DNA from: Arsenicibacter sp965247375
Lineage (GTDB): Bacteria; Bacteroidota; Bacteroidia; Cytophagales; Spirosomataceae
Assembly (NCBI GenBank): GCA_965247375.1
Contig: CBDFHU010000013.1
Span: 1 to 64,000, forward strand
Length of the DNA: 64,000 nt
Direction of reading: 5' to 3'
The translations under genes and the position numbers were made by a program. Positions 8,390 to 16,878 of this stretch are shown here, piece after piece (position 1 is the stretch's first letter; the number at the start of each line of letters is the position of its first letter). Under the pieces are notes generated by a model that was not told the DNA's origin, did not search any database, and saw nothing but the letters and a program-made list of their open reading frames with translations.

Positions 8390-9918
8390 TCCCATTCGAT
8401 GGTGGCGGGTGGTTTCGAGGAGATGTCGTAAACCACGCGGTTGACGCCTTTTACTTTATTGATGATCTCGTTCGAAATATCGGCCAGGAAGGTGTAAGGC
8501 AGGTGTGCCCAGTCGGCGGTCATGCCGTCGACGCTGGTAACGGCCCGTAACGCTACAACACGTTCATACGTCCGTTCGTCGCCCATGACCCCTACCGACT
8601 GTACCGGCAGCAGGATTGCACCCGCCTGCCATACCTGATCGTAGAGGCCTTCGCGCTTCAGTCCGTTGATGAACAGCGCGTCAACTTCCTGTAGAATCTG
8701 TACTTTTTCGGCCGTGATGTCGCCCAGAATCCGGATCGCCAGACCAGGGCCCGGGAACGGATGGCGTTTCAGGATATTGTCCGGTAAGCCCAGGGTACGA
8801 CCCACAGACCGAACTTCATCCTTGAACAGCGTATTCAATGGCTCGACTACTTTCAGCTTCATGAAATCCGGCAGACCACCTACGTTGTGGTGCGACTTAA
8901 TGGTCGCCGACGGACCTTTTACGGATACCGACTCAATCACATCCGGATAGATCGTTCCCTGACCCAGCCAGATAACATCTTCAATCAGGTGTGATTCCTG
9001 ATCAAATACGTCGATAAAGGTTTTGCCGATAGCCTTCCGTTTGGCTTCAGGATCCGTCAGCCCTTCAAGTGCGTGGTAGAACTGGTCTTTTGAATCAACA
9101 CCCTTTATGTTGAGGCCGAGGTGTTTATAGGATTCGAGAACGTTTTCGTATTCATCTTTCCGCAACAGGCCGTTATCGACAAAGATGCAGAACAGATTCT
9201 GGCCGACAGCGCGGTGAACCAGCATAGCGGCTACCGATGAGTCGACACCACCCGAGAGCGCCATTACCACTTTATCGTTACCGAGCTTTTCTTTCAGGCC
9301 GGCGACGGTGCTTTCTACGAATGATTCAGAGGTCCAGTCCTGCGAGCAGCCACAGATATCAACCACGAAGTTCTGTAACAGGTGTTTGCCTTGCAGCGAG
9401 TGCGTTACTTCAGGGTGAAACTGGATGCCGTAGGTTGGTTCGCCTTCTACCTGGAAAGCCGCTACTTTTACCGATTCGGTCGAAGCAATGATCCGGAAGT
9501 TATCAGGAATCTGCGTGATGGTATCCCCGTGTGACATCCATACCTGTGAGTGCTGGTCAATGCCCTGCATCAGCGGACTTCCGGCGTCGACGGTGCCGAG
9601 TTTAGCACGGCCGTATTCGCGGTGGGCCGATGGTTGCACTTCGCCGCCGCTGGTATGTGCCAGCAACTGAGCGCCGTAGCAAACACCCAGCACGGGCAGT
9701 TTGTGCCGGAAAGCGGCCAGATGAACCATTGGCGCATCCTGGTCGCGTACAGAGCACGGACTGCCGGAAAGAATGATACCCTTAACCTCGGGCGTAATCG
9801 CAGGAATGTGATTGTAGGGATGAATCTCGCAGTAAACGTTCAGTTCGCGTACCCGGCGAGCAATGAGTTGGGTATATTGCGAACCGAAATCAAGAATCAG
9901 AATTTGTTCGGTTGCCAT
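8386..9918 (-). CDS. guaA: GMP synthase (glutamine-hydrolysing)
   Basis: Makes GMP from XMP, ATP and glutamine. The 510-residue length is normal. Residues 1-190 are the class I glutamine amidotransferase (GVCYGAQLLA with nucleophile Cys near 79; FHPEVTHS). Next comes the ATP-pyrophosphatase domain with PP-loop ALSGGVDSSV near 220, then the C-terminal dimerisation domain ending KPPATIEWE. It converges on rhaT. Its leader (9919 to about 10016) carries two inverted repeats, described separately. Confidence 0.97.
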   Translation of the reverse strand: MATEQILILDFGSQYTQLIARRVRELNVYCEIHPYNHIPAITPEVKGIILSGSPCSVRDQDAPMVHLAAFRHKLPVLGVCYGAQLLAHTSGGEVQPSAHREYGRAKLGTVDAGSPLMQGIDQHSQVWMSHGDTITQIPDNFRIIASTESVKVAAFQVEGEPTYGIQFHPEVTHSLQGKHLLQNFVVDICGCSQDWTSESFVESTVAGLKEKLGNDKVVMALSGGVDSSVAAMLVHRAVGQNLFCIFVDNGLLRKDEYENVLESYKHLGLNIKGVDSKDQFYHALEGLTDPEAKRKAIGKTFIDVFDQESHLIEDVIWLGQGTIYPDVIESVSVKGPSATIKSHHNVGGLPDFMKLKVVEPLNTLFKDEVRSVGRTLGLPDNILKRHPFPGPGLAIRILGDITAEKVQILQEVDALFINGLKREGLYDQVWQAGAILLPVQSVGVMGDERTYERVVALRAVTSVDGMTADWAHLPYTFLADISNEIINKVKGVNRVVYDISSKPPATIEWE

Positions 9919-9926
9919 GACAGGTC

Positions 9927-10028
9927 TTCAAAACGCAAAGTTCTGCATTTTGAACGAGGTGGGCAAGTTATTTTTAAAAGTCGGTTTGTTCAGGGGTATG
10001 TTTCCGGATGTATTATCCGGCAAAGATA
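9927..10028 (-). promoter_or_regulatory. guaA promoter and structured leader
   Basis: TATCTTTG on the minus strand (10028-10021) matches the Bacteroidota -7 consensus TAnnTTTG exactly. Just downstream, CCGGAT (10004-10009) and ATCCGG (10015-10020) form a palindrome around the expected transcript start. Near the ATG, TTCAAAACGCA (from 9928) pairs imperfectly with TGCATTTTGAA. These could form leader hairpins or a purine-repressor site; I do not recognise a known riboswitch. Confidence 0.5.
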
Positions 10029-10046
10029 GTATCCGATTGATTCGTT

Positions 10047-10523
10047 TCAGGTTGTTGATACCAATCGTCTGTCCAGCGGAAGAGGACGTTGTGCGGCAAT
10101 CTCTAATTTGACAAAGTCAGGATGGTGAGGATGCAGCAACAGGTTATAGGACATGTCGATAATGGCTGACGGAACAGCTATACCCAGCGAAAACGGGTCT
10201 AGCAGCCATTCGGTCAGGATAGTTTGCGTTTCGGCAAGGGTACCGTTTTGCCAGTAGCCGGGCAATCGCCGGGGGGCAAGCCAGAACACCGCTTTATTCA
10301 GCTCGTCAGGTAGCCGGATTGTGCTGATCCACAACTGAGGCAGTTCCGGAAAAATAAGCGGAGGGAGATGAACGAGGGTTTCCAGCAGGGCTAATTCAGG
10401 AGTAAAACTTGTATACAGAATGCCAATGCCTTTAGGATTCCAGCGTCCGCCATGTCTATAGCTGCCAATCACTGATAAAGGACCTGTATGATAAGGCGTT
10501 TTGTTGATCCGGTAAATATTCAT
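10047..10523 (-). CDS. RES-domain toxin
   Basis: Type II toxin of the RES family, whose characterised members degrade NAD+. The 158-residue protein has the hallmark opening MNIYRI, then GSYRHGGRWNPKGIGILYTS with the conserved Arg and Gly-Arg-Trp, and ALLETLVHL with the conserved Glu. The open frame reaches 10568, but ATG 10523, four bases after the antitoxin stop, is the family start. It is encoded with the upstream Xre-type antitoxin. Confidence 0.88.
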   Translation of the reverse strand: MNIYRINKTPYHTGPLSVIGSYRHGGRWNPKGIGILYTSFTPELALLETLVHLPPLIFPELPQLWISTIRLPDELNKAVFWLAPRRLPGYWQNGTLAETQTILTEWLLDPFSLGIAVPSAIIDMSYNLLLHPHHPDFVKLEIAAQRPLPLDRRLVSTT

Positions 10524-10527
10524 ATAT

Positions 10528-11082
10528 CTATCCCGTGATTCCCCATTCGATCCGGCCAAGTACGTCATCGGCTAACGAAAACCCGGATACTGTATCCAAT
10601 ACGGCAAGCGGTGATTGCGGAATAACTGGCGTTTGGGCAACAGGGTATATATCCGGTTGGCCATAAACAGGTTGAGGCTCTTCAAAACTGCCCATATCGC
10701 GAACCGACAGAGAATACACGGGCGTATTGACTTCTACAGGTGCCTCACGATACCCTAACTCATACAGAGGGGTACGTAGCCAGCGGCTCAGCAGGTCTGC
10801 ACTTCCATCAAAAACCATCAATCCATGTTGAATCAAACGCTCCAGCAATAACAGCCGTTCACCTGCGGCAAGGTTTAGTGTGTCCGTTTCTTGCTTTCCG
10901 TGCAGACTTCGCACTGACATACCCAGAATATGCGCCATTTCTTTGTCAGTTAAATTAACGAGCCGGGCAATTTCATCAACACGACGACGCAAAACACCCT
11001 GGCGGGCAAGCATAATCAGGTCTGCTACGGGCCGTAAAAATGACCTGTTTGCAGATGTCGGGGAATGAGATGGCGCTGTCAT
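10528..11082 (-). CDS. Xre/MbcA/ParS-type antitoxin with an extra segment
   Basis: Antitoxin partner of the RES toxin. Residues 35-70 are a helix-turn-helix-like region (VDEIARLVNLTDKEMAHILGM). Residues 75-115 are the toxin-binding part (LLLLERLIQHGLMVFDG, LSRWLRTPLYELG). The C-terminal SPLAVLDTVSGFSLADDVLGRIEWG is the usual ending that lies over the toxin. In typical members the LxxLG motif is followed almost at once by the PLxLLDT motif. Here about 45 Pro/Val/Tyr-rich residues lie between them, making the protein longer (184 residues) than usual. Confidence 0.85.
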   Translation of the reverse strand: MTAPSHSPTSANRSFLRPVADLIMLARQGVLRRRVDEIARLVNLTDKEMAHILGMSVRSLHGKQETDTLNLAAGERLLLLERLIQHGLMVFDGSADLLSRWLRTPLYELGYREAPVEVNTPVYSLSVRDMGSFEEPQPVYGQPDIYPVAQTPVIPQSPLAVLDTVSGFSLADDVLGRIEWGITG

Positions 11083-11096
11083 GTCTTAAAAGAGTT

Positions 11097-11134
11097 AGTG
11101 CAAATATACATAAAGTAAGTGGCAAAATTGCACT
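11097..11134. promoter_or_regulatory. Possible antitoxin autoregulatory site
   Basis: AGTGCAA (11097-11103) and TTGCACT (11128-11134) form 7-bp inverted arms just upstream of the antitoxin ATG. Autorepression by the antitoxin is usual for this family; the site itself is a guess from symmetry. Confidence 0.3.
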
Positions 11135-11251
11135 GCCAGCAGAAGAAATGCCGCCTTCAAATCATTTCGCCTGCCAAATCCGTTATTTTTACGGCGCTGT
11201 TCGCAGGAGTTAATCCGCCGCAGCCCCACAACAAAAAACGGTTTAGATCCC

Positions 11252-12484
11252 TTGAACGTCCCTTTTTTTCTTGCCCGACGCATTCGTAAGGCGCCCATCG
11301 CCAGTTTTTCGGCAACGGTCACCAAAGTTGGTATCACCAGTATTGCCATTGGTCTGGGTGTAATGATCATTGCGTTTGCCGTGCTTTTTGGCTTTAAACA
11401 GACCATCGCGCAGAAGGTATTTCTGTTTGGTGCGCATCTGCAGGTATCTAAATTTTCGCTCAACCGCTCCTATGAGGGCAGCCCGCTGCCCCTGCACACA
11501 AAGGTGTATGATCAGGCCACAAAGATTCCCGGTGTGCGCCATATCCAGGCCGTGGCAATGAAAGCCGGTATTCTGAAAGCCCCCGACGAGCTGGCCGGCG
11601 TGGTACTGAAAGGCGTTGGGAGCGATTATGACTGGTCGATGCTGAAGGAGTCGCTGGTGGCGGGAAACGTGCCTGATTTCTCAAAAGATACGGCCTATTC
11701 GACCAATGTACTGCTCAGTAAAAAGATTGCAGATCAGTTGCGGCTCCAAACGGGCAATAACGTGATTATGTACTTTCTGGGCGGCGAAGCCAATGCGCCG
11801 CGTCCGCGTAAGCTGACTATTTCGGGTATTTATGAGACCGGGCTGGAGGAGTTCGACAATACGATCCTGATGGGTGACATACGCATGATTCAGCGGCTCA
11901 ATAACTGGGGCGCTGATACAGTAGCCTCGTACGAAATTTTCGTCAGCGACTTCGATAAACTGGATGATACATATCGGGCGGTCATGAACGTGATTACCCC
12001 CGAAATGCGGCTCAGCAAGGTCACCGACGACTATCGGGCGCTGTTTGACTGGATGCTGATGATTGACACCAACACCGAAGTGTTTCTGGTCCTGATTCTG
12101 TTTGTGGCCAGCTTTACGATGGTTTCTGTCCTGCTGGTCCTGATGATGGAGCGGACACCGATGATCGGGTTGCTAAAAGCGTTCGGCGGTACCAACGGGC
12201 TGCTGCGGCGCCTGTTTCTCTACGTTGGCCTGAATATGGTGGTCTGGGGGCTTGTGCTAGGTAACGCCGTTGGCCTCGGGCTTTGCTGGTTACAGTATAC
12301 CTTCCGGATTGTGCCGCTTGAGCCTAAAAACTACTACATGAGTTATGTGCCCATTGTCTGGAACTGGCCTGTCATTCTGTTGCTGAACATCGGAACGATC
12401 ATGGTTATTGCGGTAGTCATGTGGGTGGCGACAGTGGTCATCAACCGTATTCAGCCGATAAAAGCACTCATCTTTAGAGCCTAG
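11252..12484 (+). CDS. ABC transporter permease, FtsX/LolC-E family
   Basis: Inner-membrane permease of the MacB/FtsX type. One N-terminal membrane helix (SIAIGLGVMIIAFAVLFGF, about 30-48) is followed by a large periplasmic domain (about 50-265). Three C-terminal helices (FLVLILFVASFTMVSVLLVL; GLNMVVWGLVLGNAVGL; ILLLNIGTIMVIAVVMWV) complete it. It ends NRIQPIKALIF, typical for the family. Start is TTG 11252; no in-frame ATG is better. No ATPase partner is adjacent. Lipoprotein release is a possible role, not shown. Confidence 0.8.
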   Translation: MNVPFFLARRIRKAPIASFSATVTKVGITSIAIGLGVMIIAFAVLFGFKQTIAQKVFLFGAHLQVSKFSLNRSYEGSPLPLHTKVYDQATKIPGVRHIQAVAMKAGILKAPDELAGVVLKGVGSDYDWSMLKESLVAGNVPDFSKDTAYSTNVLLSKKIADQLRLQTGNNVIMYFLGGEANAPRPRKLTISGIYETGLEEFDNTILMGDIRMIQRLNNWGADTVASYEIFVSDFDKLDDTYRAVMNVITPEMRLSKVTDDYRALFDWMLMIDTNTEVFLVLILFVASFTMVSVLLVLMMERTPMIGLLKAFGGTNGLLRRLFLYVGLNMVVWGLVLGNAVGLGLCWLQYTFRIVPLEPKNYYMSYVPIVWNWPVILLLNIGTIMVIAVVMWVATVVINRIQPIKALIFRA

Positions 12485-12489
12485 ATCCT

Positions 12490-12497
12490 TACTTTTG
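12490..12497 (+). promoter_or_regulatory. Candidate icmF promoter (-7 element)
   Basis: TACTTTTG matches TAnnTTTG exactly, 5 bases after the permease stop and 56 bases before the icmF ATG. This suggests icmF has its own transcript. Confidence 0.5.
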
Positions 12498-12553
12498 TGC
12501 TGATCCGGTGATTAACTTTGATTTTTCAAAGCTTCATCAGCACAGACACATTC

Positions 12554-15500
12554 ATGAAACCATCGTATAAGCACAAAATCCGGATTGTCACGGCAGCCTC
12601 GCTGTTCGACGGGCATGACGCGGCCATCAACCTCATGCGCCGGCTCATGCAGGCATCCGGTGCCGAAATCATTCATCTGGGACATAACCGGTCGGTGGCC
12701 GAAATCGTTGACTGCGCCATTCAGGAAGACGTGCAGGGAATTGCCATCACCAGCTATCAGGGCGGGCATCTGGAGTTTTTTAAGTACATGTATGACCTGC
12801 TGCACGAACGCGGGGCGGGTCATATCCGGATATTCGGCGGCGGCGGAGGCACCATTCTGCCGTCTGAAATCGCCGAACTGCACGCCTATGGTATCGCCCG
12901 GATTTACTCGCCTGACGACGGCCGGGAGATGGGTTTGCAGGGGATGATTGATGATCTGTTGCAACAGTGCGACTATGCCCTGCCGCCTGCATCAGGCACA
13001 CAGCCCATCTGCCGGGAGGCCATTCCGAGGCTCATTACAACCGCCGAAAATACTCCTGAACAGTTCACGCAGGTGTTTACCACACTGGCCGGCAGTCAAT
13101 CTGTGGTGTTAGGCATAACCGGCACAGGCGGGGCTGGAAAATCGTCGCTGGTCGATGAACTGGTGCTGCGTTTTCTGCGAACCTATCCCGATAAGACCAT
13201 GGCCATCATTTCGGTAGACCCGTCGAAGCGGAAAACCGGCGGCGCGCTGCTGGGGGACCGTATCCGGATGAATGCCATCCATCCGGCGGCCAGTGGCGGC
13301 CGGGTCTACATGCGGTCACTGGCAACCCGACAGTCAAATCTGGCCCTGAGCCGGTATGTGCAGGATGCCGTTGATGTCTGTAAAGCGGCGCATTTCGACC
13401 TGATCATTGTGGAAACATCGGGCATCGGGCAGTCGGATACCGAAATTACGGAACACGCCGATGTGAGCCTTTATGTAATGACGGCCGAATACGGAGCTGC
13501 TACCCAGCTCGAAAAAATCGATATGCTGGATTATGCCGATGTCATTGCCATTAATAAGTTTGACAAACGTGGTTCGCTCGATGCCCTGCGCGATGTGCGG
13601 AAACAATACCGGCGTAACCATACGGACTGGGAAACGGCCGATGAAGAGCTGCCGGTTATCGGTACCATCGCAGCTCAGTTCAACGATGCCGGTATGAATC
13701 AGCTTTTTACAGTGCTGATGCAAAAAGTTGGCTTTGCTGTTGACGCCGGTGATCGCATTGTCGCGGGCGGAACAGTTTCCCGGCCGGTCATGCCCGCCGA
13801 ACGGGTGCGCTATCTCGCCGAAATCGTTGAAGAAAGCCGCCGGTACGATACACTGGTGCGGGACCAGGCTGCCATTGCGCGGCAACTTTATCAGATTGAC
13901 GGGACAATCAAGGCGCTGGCCAATCCGGAACAGGCCTCGCTGCGTGAGCAGTTGCAGGCCGTGTACAATCAGCTGGAAGCGCGGCTGTTACCTGACTCCC
14001 GTGAATTGCTGCGGCAATGGCCCACGATGCAGGAGCAGTACACGGCTGAGTTTTACGAATTTAAGGTACGCGATAAGGTGATCCGGCAGCCGTTGTTTAC
14101 TGAAACGCTCTCGCATCTGCGTATTCCGAAAGTCAGTCTGCCGAAAAACCACGACTGGGGCGATATACTGCGCTGGCTGATGACCGAAAACGTACCCGGC
14201 GAATTTCCGTATGCGGCCGGTGTCTTTCCGCTGAAACGGGAAGGCGAAGACCCGACGCGGATGTTTGCCGGTGAAGGCGGCCCGGAACGGACGAACCGCC
14301 GCTTTCATTATGTCTCGAAAGGTATGCCGGCCAAGCGGCTCTCAACGGCGTTTGATTCCGTAACGCTGTATGGCGAAAATCCGGACTATCGGCCTGACAT
14401 CTACGGTAAGGTCGGCAACTCAGGCGTGAACATCTGTACGCTGGATGACGCCAAAAAGCTGTACAGCGGTTTCAATCTGTGCGACCCGGCCACGTCGGTG
14501 TCGATGACTATCAACGGGCCCGCGCCGATGCTGCTGGGCTTTTTCCTGAATGCAGCCATTGATCAGCAGTGCGAACTGTATATCCGGCAACATGCTATTC
14601 CCTTGCCGCAACATACGGGTACTCAACCGATCTACAACGGCGAACTGCCCGACGGTAACGACGGGCTGGGGCTGCTGCTGCTCGGTACGACCGGCGATAA
14701 GGTGCTGCCCCGCGATGTCTACGACAAAATTAAAGCTGATTCGCTGCGGAAAGTCCGGGGTACGGTTCAGGCCGATATCCTGAAGGAAGACCAGGCGCAG
14801 AATACCTGCATCTTCTCGACCGAATTTGCCCTCCGGATGATGGGCGATATTCAGGCGTATTTCATTGAACAACAGGTGCGTAATTTCTATTCGGTATCGA
14901 TTTCGGGCTACCACATTGCCGAGGCCGGCGCTAACCCGATTTCGCAACTCGCCTTTACGCTTTCGAACGGCTTTACGTTTGTAGAGTACTACCTGAGCCG
15001 CGGGATGCATATCGACGATTTTGCACCGAACCTGTCGTTTTTCTTCTCCAACGGCATGGACCCCGAGTATACCGTACTGGGGCGGGTTGCCCGCCGGATA
15101 TGGGCCAAGGCCATGAAGCATAAATACGGTGCCAACGACCGGTCGCAGAAACTGAAATACCACATCCAGACCTCGGGCCGGAGCCTGCACGCGCAGGAAA
15201 TTGCCTTCAATGATATCCGGACAACGTTACAGGCCCTGCTGGCGATTTACGATAACTGCAATTCGCTGCATACCAATGCCTACGATGAGGCCATTACAAC
15301 GCCGACGGAGGAGTCGGTACGCCGGGCAATGGCCATTCAGCTGGTAATCAACCGTGAGTTCGGACTGACCAAAAATGAGAATCCGCTGCAAGGCTCGTTT
15401 GTGGTTGAGGAGCTGACCGAACTGGTCGAAGAGGCCGTTTATCAGGAGTTTCTGTCGCTTAACGAACGGGGCGGCGTGCTTGGCGCGATGGAGCGGATGT

Positions 15501-15856
15501 ATCAGCGGAGTAAGATTCAGGAAGAGTCGATGTATTACGAAACGCTGAAGCACAACGGCCAACTGCCGATCATCGGGGTGAATACGTTTCTTGATCCGGC
15601 GGGCTCGCCAACCAGTGTGCCGGCGGAAGTAATCCGCTCAACGGCCGAAGAAAAAACGGTTCAGGTAGAGACTTGCCGTGCCTATGAAGAACGCCACCGG
15701 CAGCAGGCCGCCGAAGCATTGGCCCAACTACAGCAAACCGCCCTCGAAAACGGCAATGTCTTTGCCTCGCTGATGGAGGCGACTAAGGTCTGTACGCTGG
15801 GCCAGTTGTCGAACGCCCTCTATGCGGTAGGCGGACAATACCGGCGTAATATGTGA
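12554..15856 (+). CDS. icmF: Fused isobutyryl-CoA mutase with G-protein chaperone
   Basis: Adenosylcobalamin-dependent isomerisation of isobutyryl-CoA and n-butyryl-CoA (some members also accept isovaleryl/pivalyl-CoA). The 1100-residue order is diagnostic: an N-terminal B12 domain with FDGHDAAIN (His21 the expected cobalt ligand), a MeaI-like GTPase with P-loop GITGTGGAGKSSL near 186-198 and downstream NKFD, then the mutase TIM barrel with the substrate-binding region. TTG at 12518 is in frame, but ATG 12554 gives the family N-terminus. It stands alone, converging on the NIPSNAP gene through a perfect palindrome. Confidence 0.93.
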   Translation: MKPSYKHKIRIVTAASLFDGHDAAINLMRRLMQASGAEIIHLGHNRSVAEIVDCAIQEDVQGIAITSYQGGHLEFFKYMYDLLHERGAGHIRIFGGGGGTILPSEIAELHAYGIARIYSPDDGREMGLQGMIDDLLQQCDYALPPASGTQPICREAIPRLITTAENTPEQFTQVFTTLAGSQSVVLGITGTGGAGKSSLVDELVLRFLRTYPDKTMAIISVDPSKRKTGGALLGDRIRMNAIHPAASGGRVYMRSLATRQSNLALSRYVQDAVDVCKAAHFDLIIVETSGIGQSDTEITEHADVSLYVMTAEYGAATQLEKIDMLDYADVIAINKFDKRGSLDALRDVRKQYRRNHTDWETADEELPVIGTIAAQFNDAGMNQLFTVLMQKVGFAVDAGDRIVAGGTVSRPVMPAERVRYLAEIVEESRRYDTLVRDQAAIARQLYQIDGTIKALANPEQASLREQLQAVYNQLEARLLPDSRELLRQWPTMQEQYTAEFYEFKVRDKVIRQPLFTETLSHLRIPKVSLPKNHDWGDILRWLMTENVPGEFPYAAGVFPLKREGEDPTRMFAGEGGPERTNRRFHYVSKGMPAKRLSTAFDSVTLYGENPDYRPDIYGKVGNSGVNICTLDDAKKLYSGFNLCDPATSVSMTINGPAPMLLGFFLNAAIDQQCELYIRQHAIPLPQHTGTQPIYNGELPDGNDGLGLLLLGTTGDKVLPRDVYDKIKADSLRKVRGTVQADILKEDQAQNTCIFSTEFALRMMGDIQAYFIEQQVRNFYSVSISGYHIAEAGANPISQLAFTLSNGFTFVEYYLSRGMHIDDFAPNLSFFFSNGMDPEYTVLGRVARRIWAKAMKHKYGANDRSQKLKYHIQTSGRSLHAQEIAFNDIRTTLQALLAIYDNCNSLHTNAYDEAITTPTEESVRRAMAIQLVINREFGLTKNENPLQGSFVVEELTELVEEAVYQEFLSLNERGGVLGAMERMYQRSKIQEESMYYETLKHNGQLPIIGVNTFLDPAGSPTSVPAEVIRSTAEEKTVQVETCRAYEERHRQQAAEALAQLQQTALENGNVFASLMEATKVCTLGQLSNALYAVGGQYRRNM

Positions 15857-15857
15857 T

Positions 15858-15909
15858 GGGTATATACCTGTAGAGACAAGGCACGCCTTGTCTCTACAGG
15901 TATATACCC
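15858..15909. terminator. Perfect 25-bp-arm palindrome between convergent genes
   Basis: Arms 15858-15882 and 15885-15909 are exact reverse complements (core GTAGAGACAAGGC / GCCTTGTCTCTAC). It fills the whole gap between icmF and the NIPSNAP gene. The same core recurs at 34095-34124, so this is a repeated element that probably serves as a bidirectional terminator. Confidence 0.75.
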
Positions 15910-16707
15910 TTATTTCAGTTTTGAATAATCGGTCGGGATCATGTACGTTGATTCAACCTTGACCGTCAGCGAACCGTTCTTTTCGGATTCGCCTTTGGCT
16001 TTCACCCAGTCCGGATCGGCCCGGAATGCTTCAAAGGCTTTTTTACCGGCAGCGTCGCCCGGGCCTGGATGCGCCAGCAGATACACTAACCGTGCCTGTC
16101 CGGAATCGTCGGGTTTGGTCGGATCGGTGGTGATCCAGTAGGCAATGTTCTCCATACCGTGTTTTTTGAACAGCTTCATTGTATGGTTTTCAAAGCGCGA
16201 CAACAGGTCAGGCAGTTTGCCGGGACTGGCCGTATAGGTCCGGAGTTCAAACGTGCGGTTCGGTGTTTTCTCCTTTAATTTCAGTTTTGGCGAGTGCTCC
16301 CATTCGGTCATAAACACCTGATCGACTTTGGATACCAGCCGGCCGTTGGCTTCGGTTTTGGCGACCACTGCTTTCCATTCCGGATCGGCACCGAAGGCTT
16401 TCCACGAGGCATCGCGGGCCTCGCGGCTCGGGTACGCCAGAATGTAGATGATTTCGTGGCGGCTGGTATCGGTCGGCAACCAGTAACCGATGTTTTCCAT
16501 GCCGTGTTTCTCAAAAATCTTTGTAGTATACTGCCGGAAACGGTCAACGATGGCGTCGAATTTACCCGGAGCCGCGTGATAAACACGGATTTCGTAAAAC
16601 TTAGACGTAGCGGCCGGACGTTCTGGCCGGGGCTTGGCGAACAACGTTTGTGCGCCAAGCGCTGCCCCGATGCATACGGTGAGCAGGATCGACTTGGTAA
16701 GGTTCAT
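15910..16707 (-). CDS. Secreted protein with two NIPSNAP domains
   Basis: A 265-residue protein with signal peptide (MNLTKSILLTVCIGAALGAQTLFA). Two homologous ferredoxin-like NIPSNAP repeats follow, opening FYEIRVYHAAPGKFDAIVDRF (split here after YHAAPG) and FELRTYTASPGKLPDLLSRF. Each contains a KHGMENIxYW segment (near residues 73 and 177) and an Ala-Phe-x-x-DPxW segment. The function of the family in bacteria is poorly known. The internal duplication is clear in the sequence. Located in the periplasm or outside, by its signal. Confidence 0.85.
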   Translation of the reverse strand: MNLTKSILLTVCIGAALGAQTLFAKPRPERPAATSKFYEIRVYHAAPGKFDAIVDRFRQYTTKIFEKHGMENIGYWLPTDTSRHEIIYILAYPSREARDASWKAFGADPEWKAVVAKTEANGRLVSKVDQVFMTEWEHSPKLKLKEKTPNRTFELRTYTASPGKLPDLLSRFENHTMKLFKKHGMENIAYWITTDPTKPDDSGQARLVYLLAHPGPGDAAGKKAFEAFRADPDWVKAKGESEKNGSLTVKVESTYMIPTDYSKLK

Positions 16708-16878
16708 GAATTAACAGAATAATAAACTGACTGAATAGCGTCAATGTGCTAAAATAAGCGAAAAAAAGACAGGTTTTACTTGCTGCTTTTTTTAGGAGCC
16801 GCTGCGGATTATTGCGGATGAGAAATGCGTATTTTCCTGTTAATCCTTACTTTTATGCAGTAACTGAACCCCTTAACC

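Noticed and set aside
14420..15190. 256-codon antisense frame inside icmF
   Set aside because: Shadow of icmF codon bias; no recognisable protein, and the sense frame is certain.
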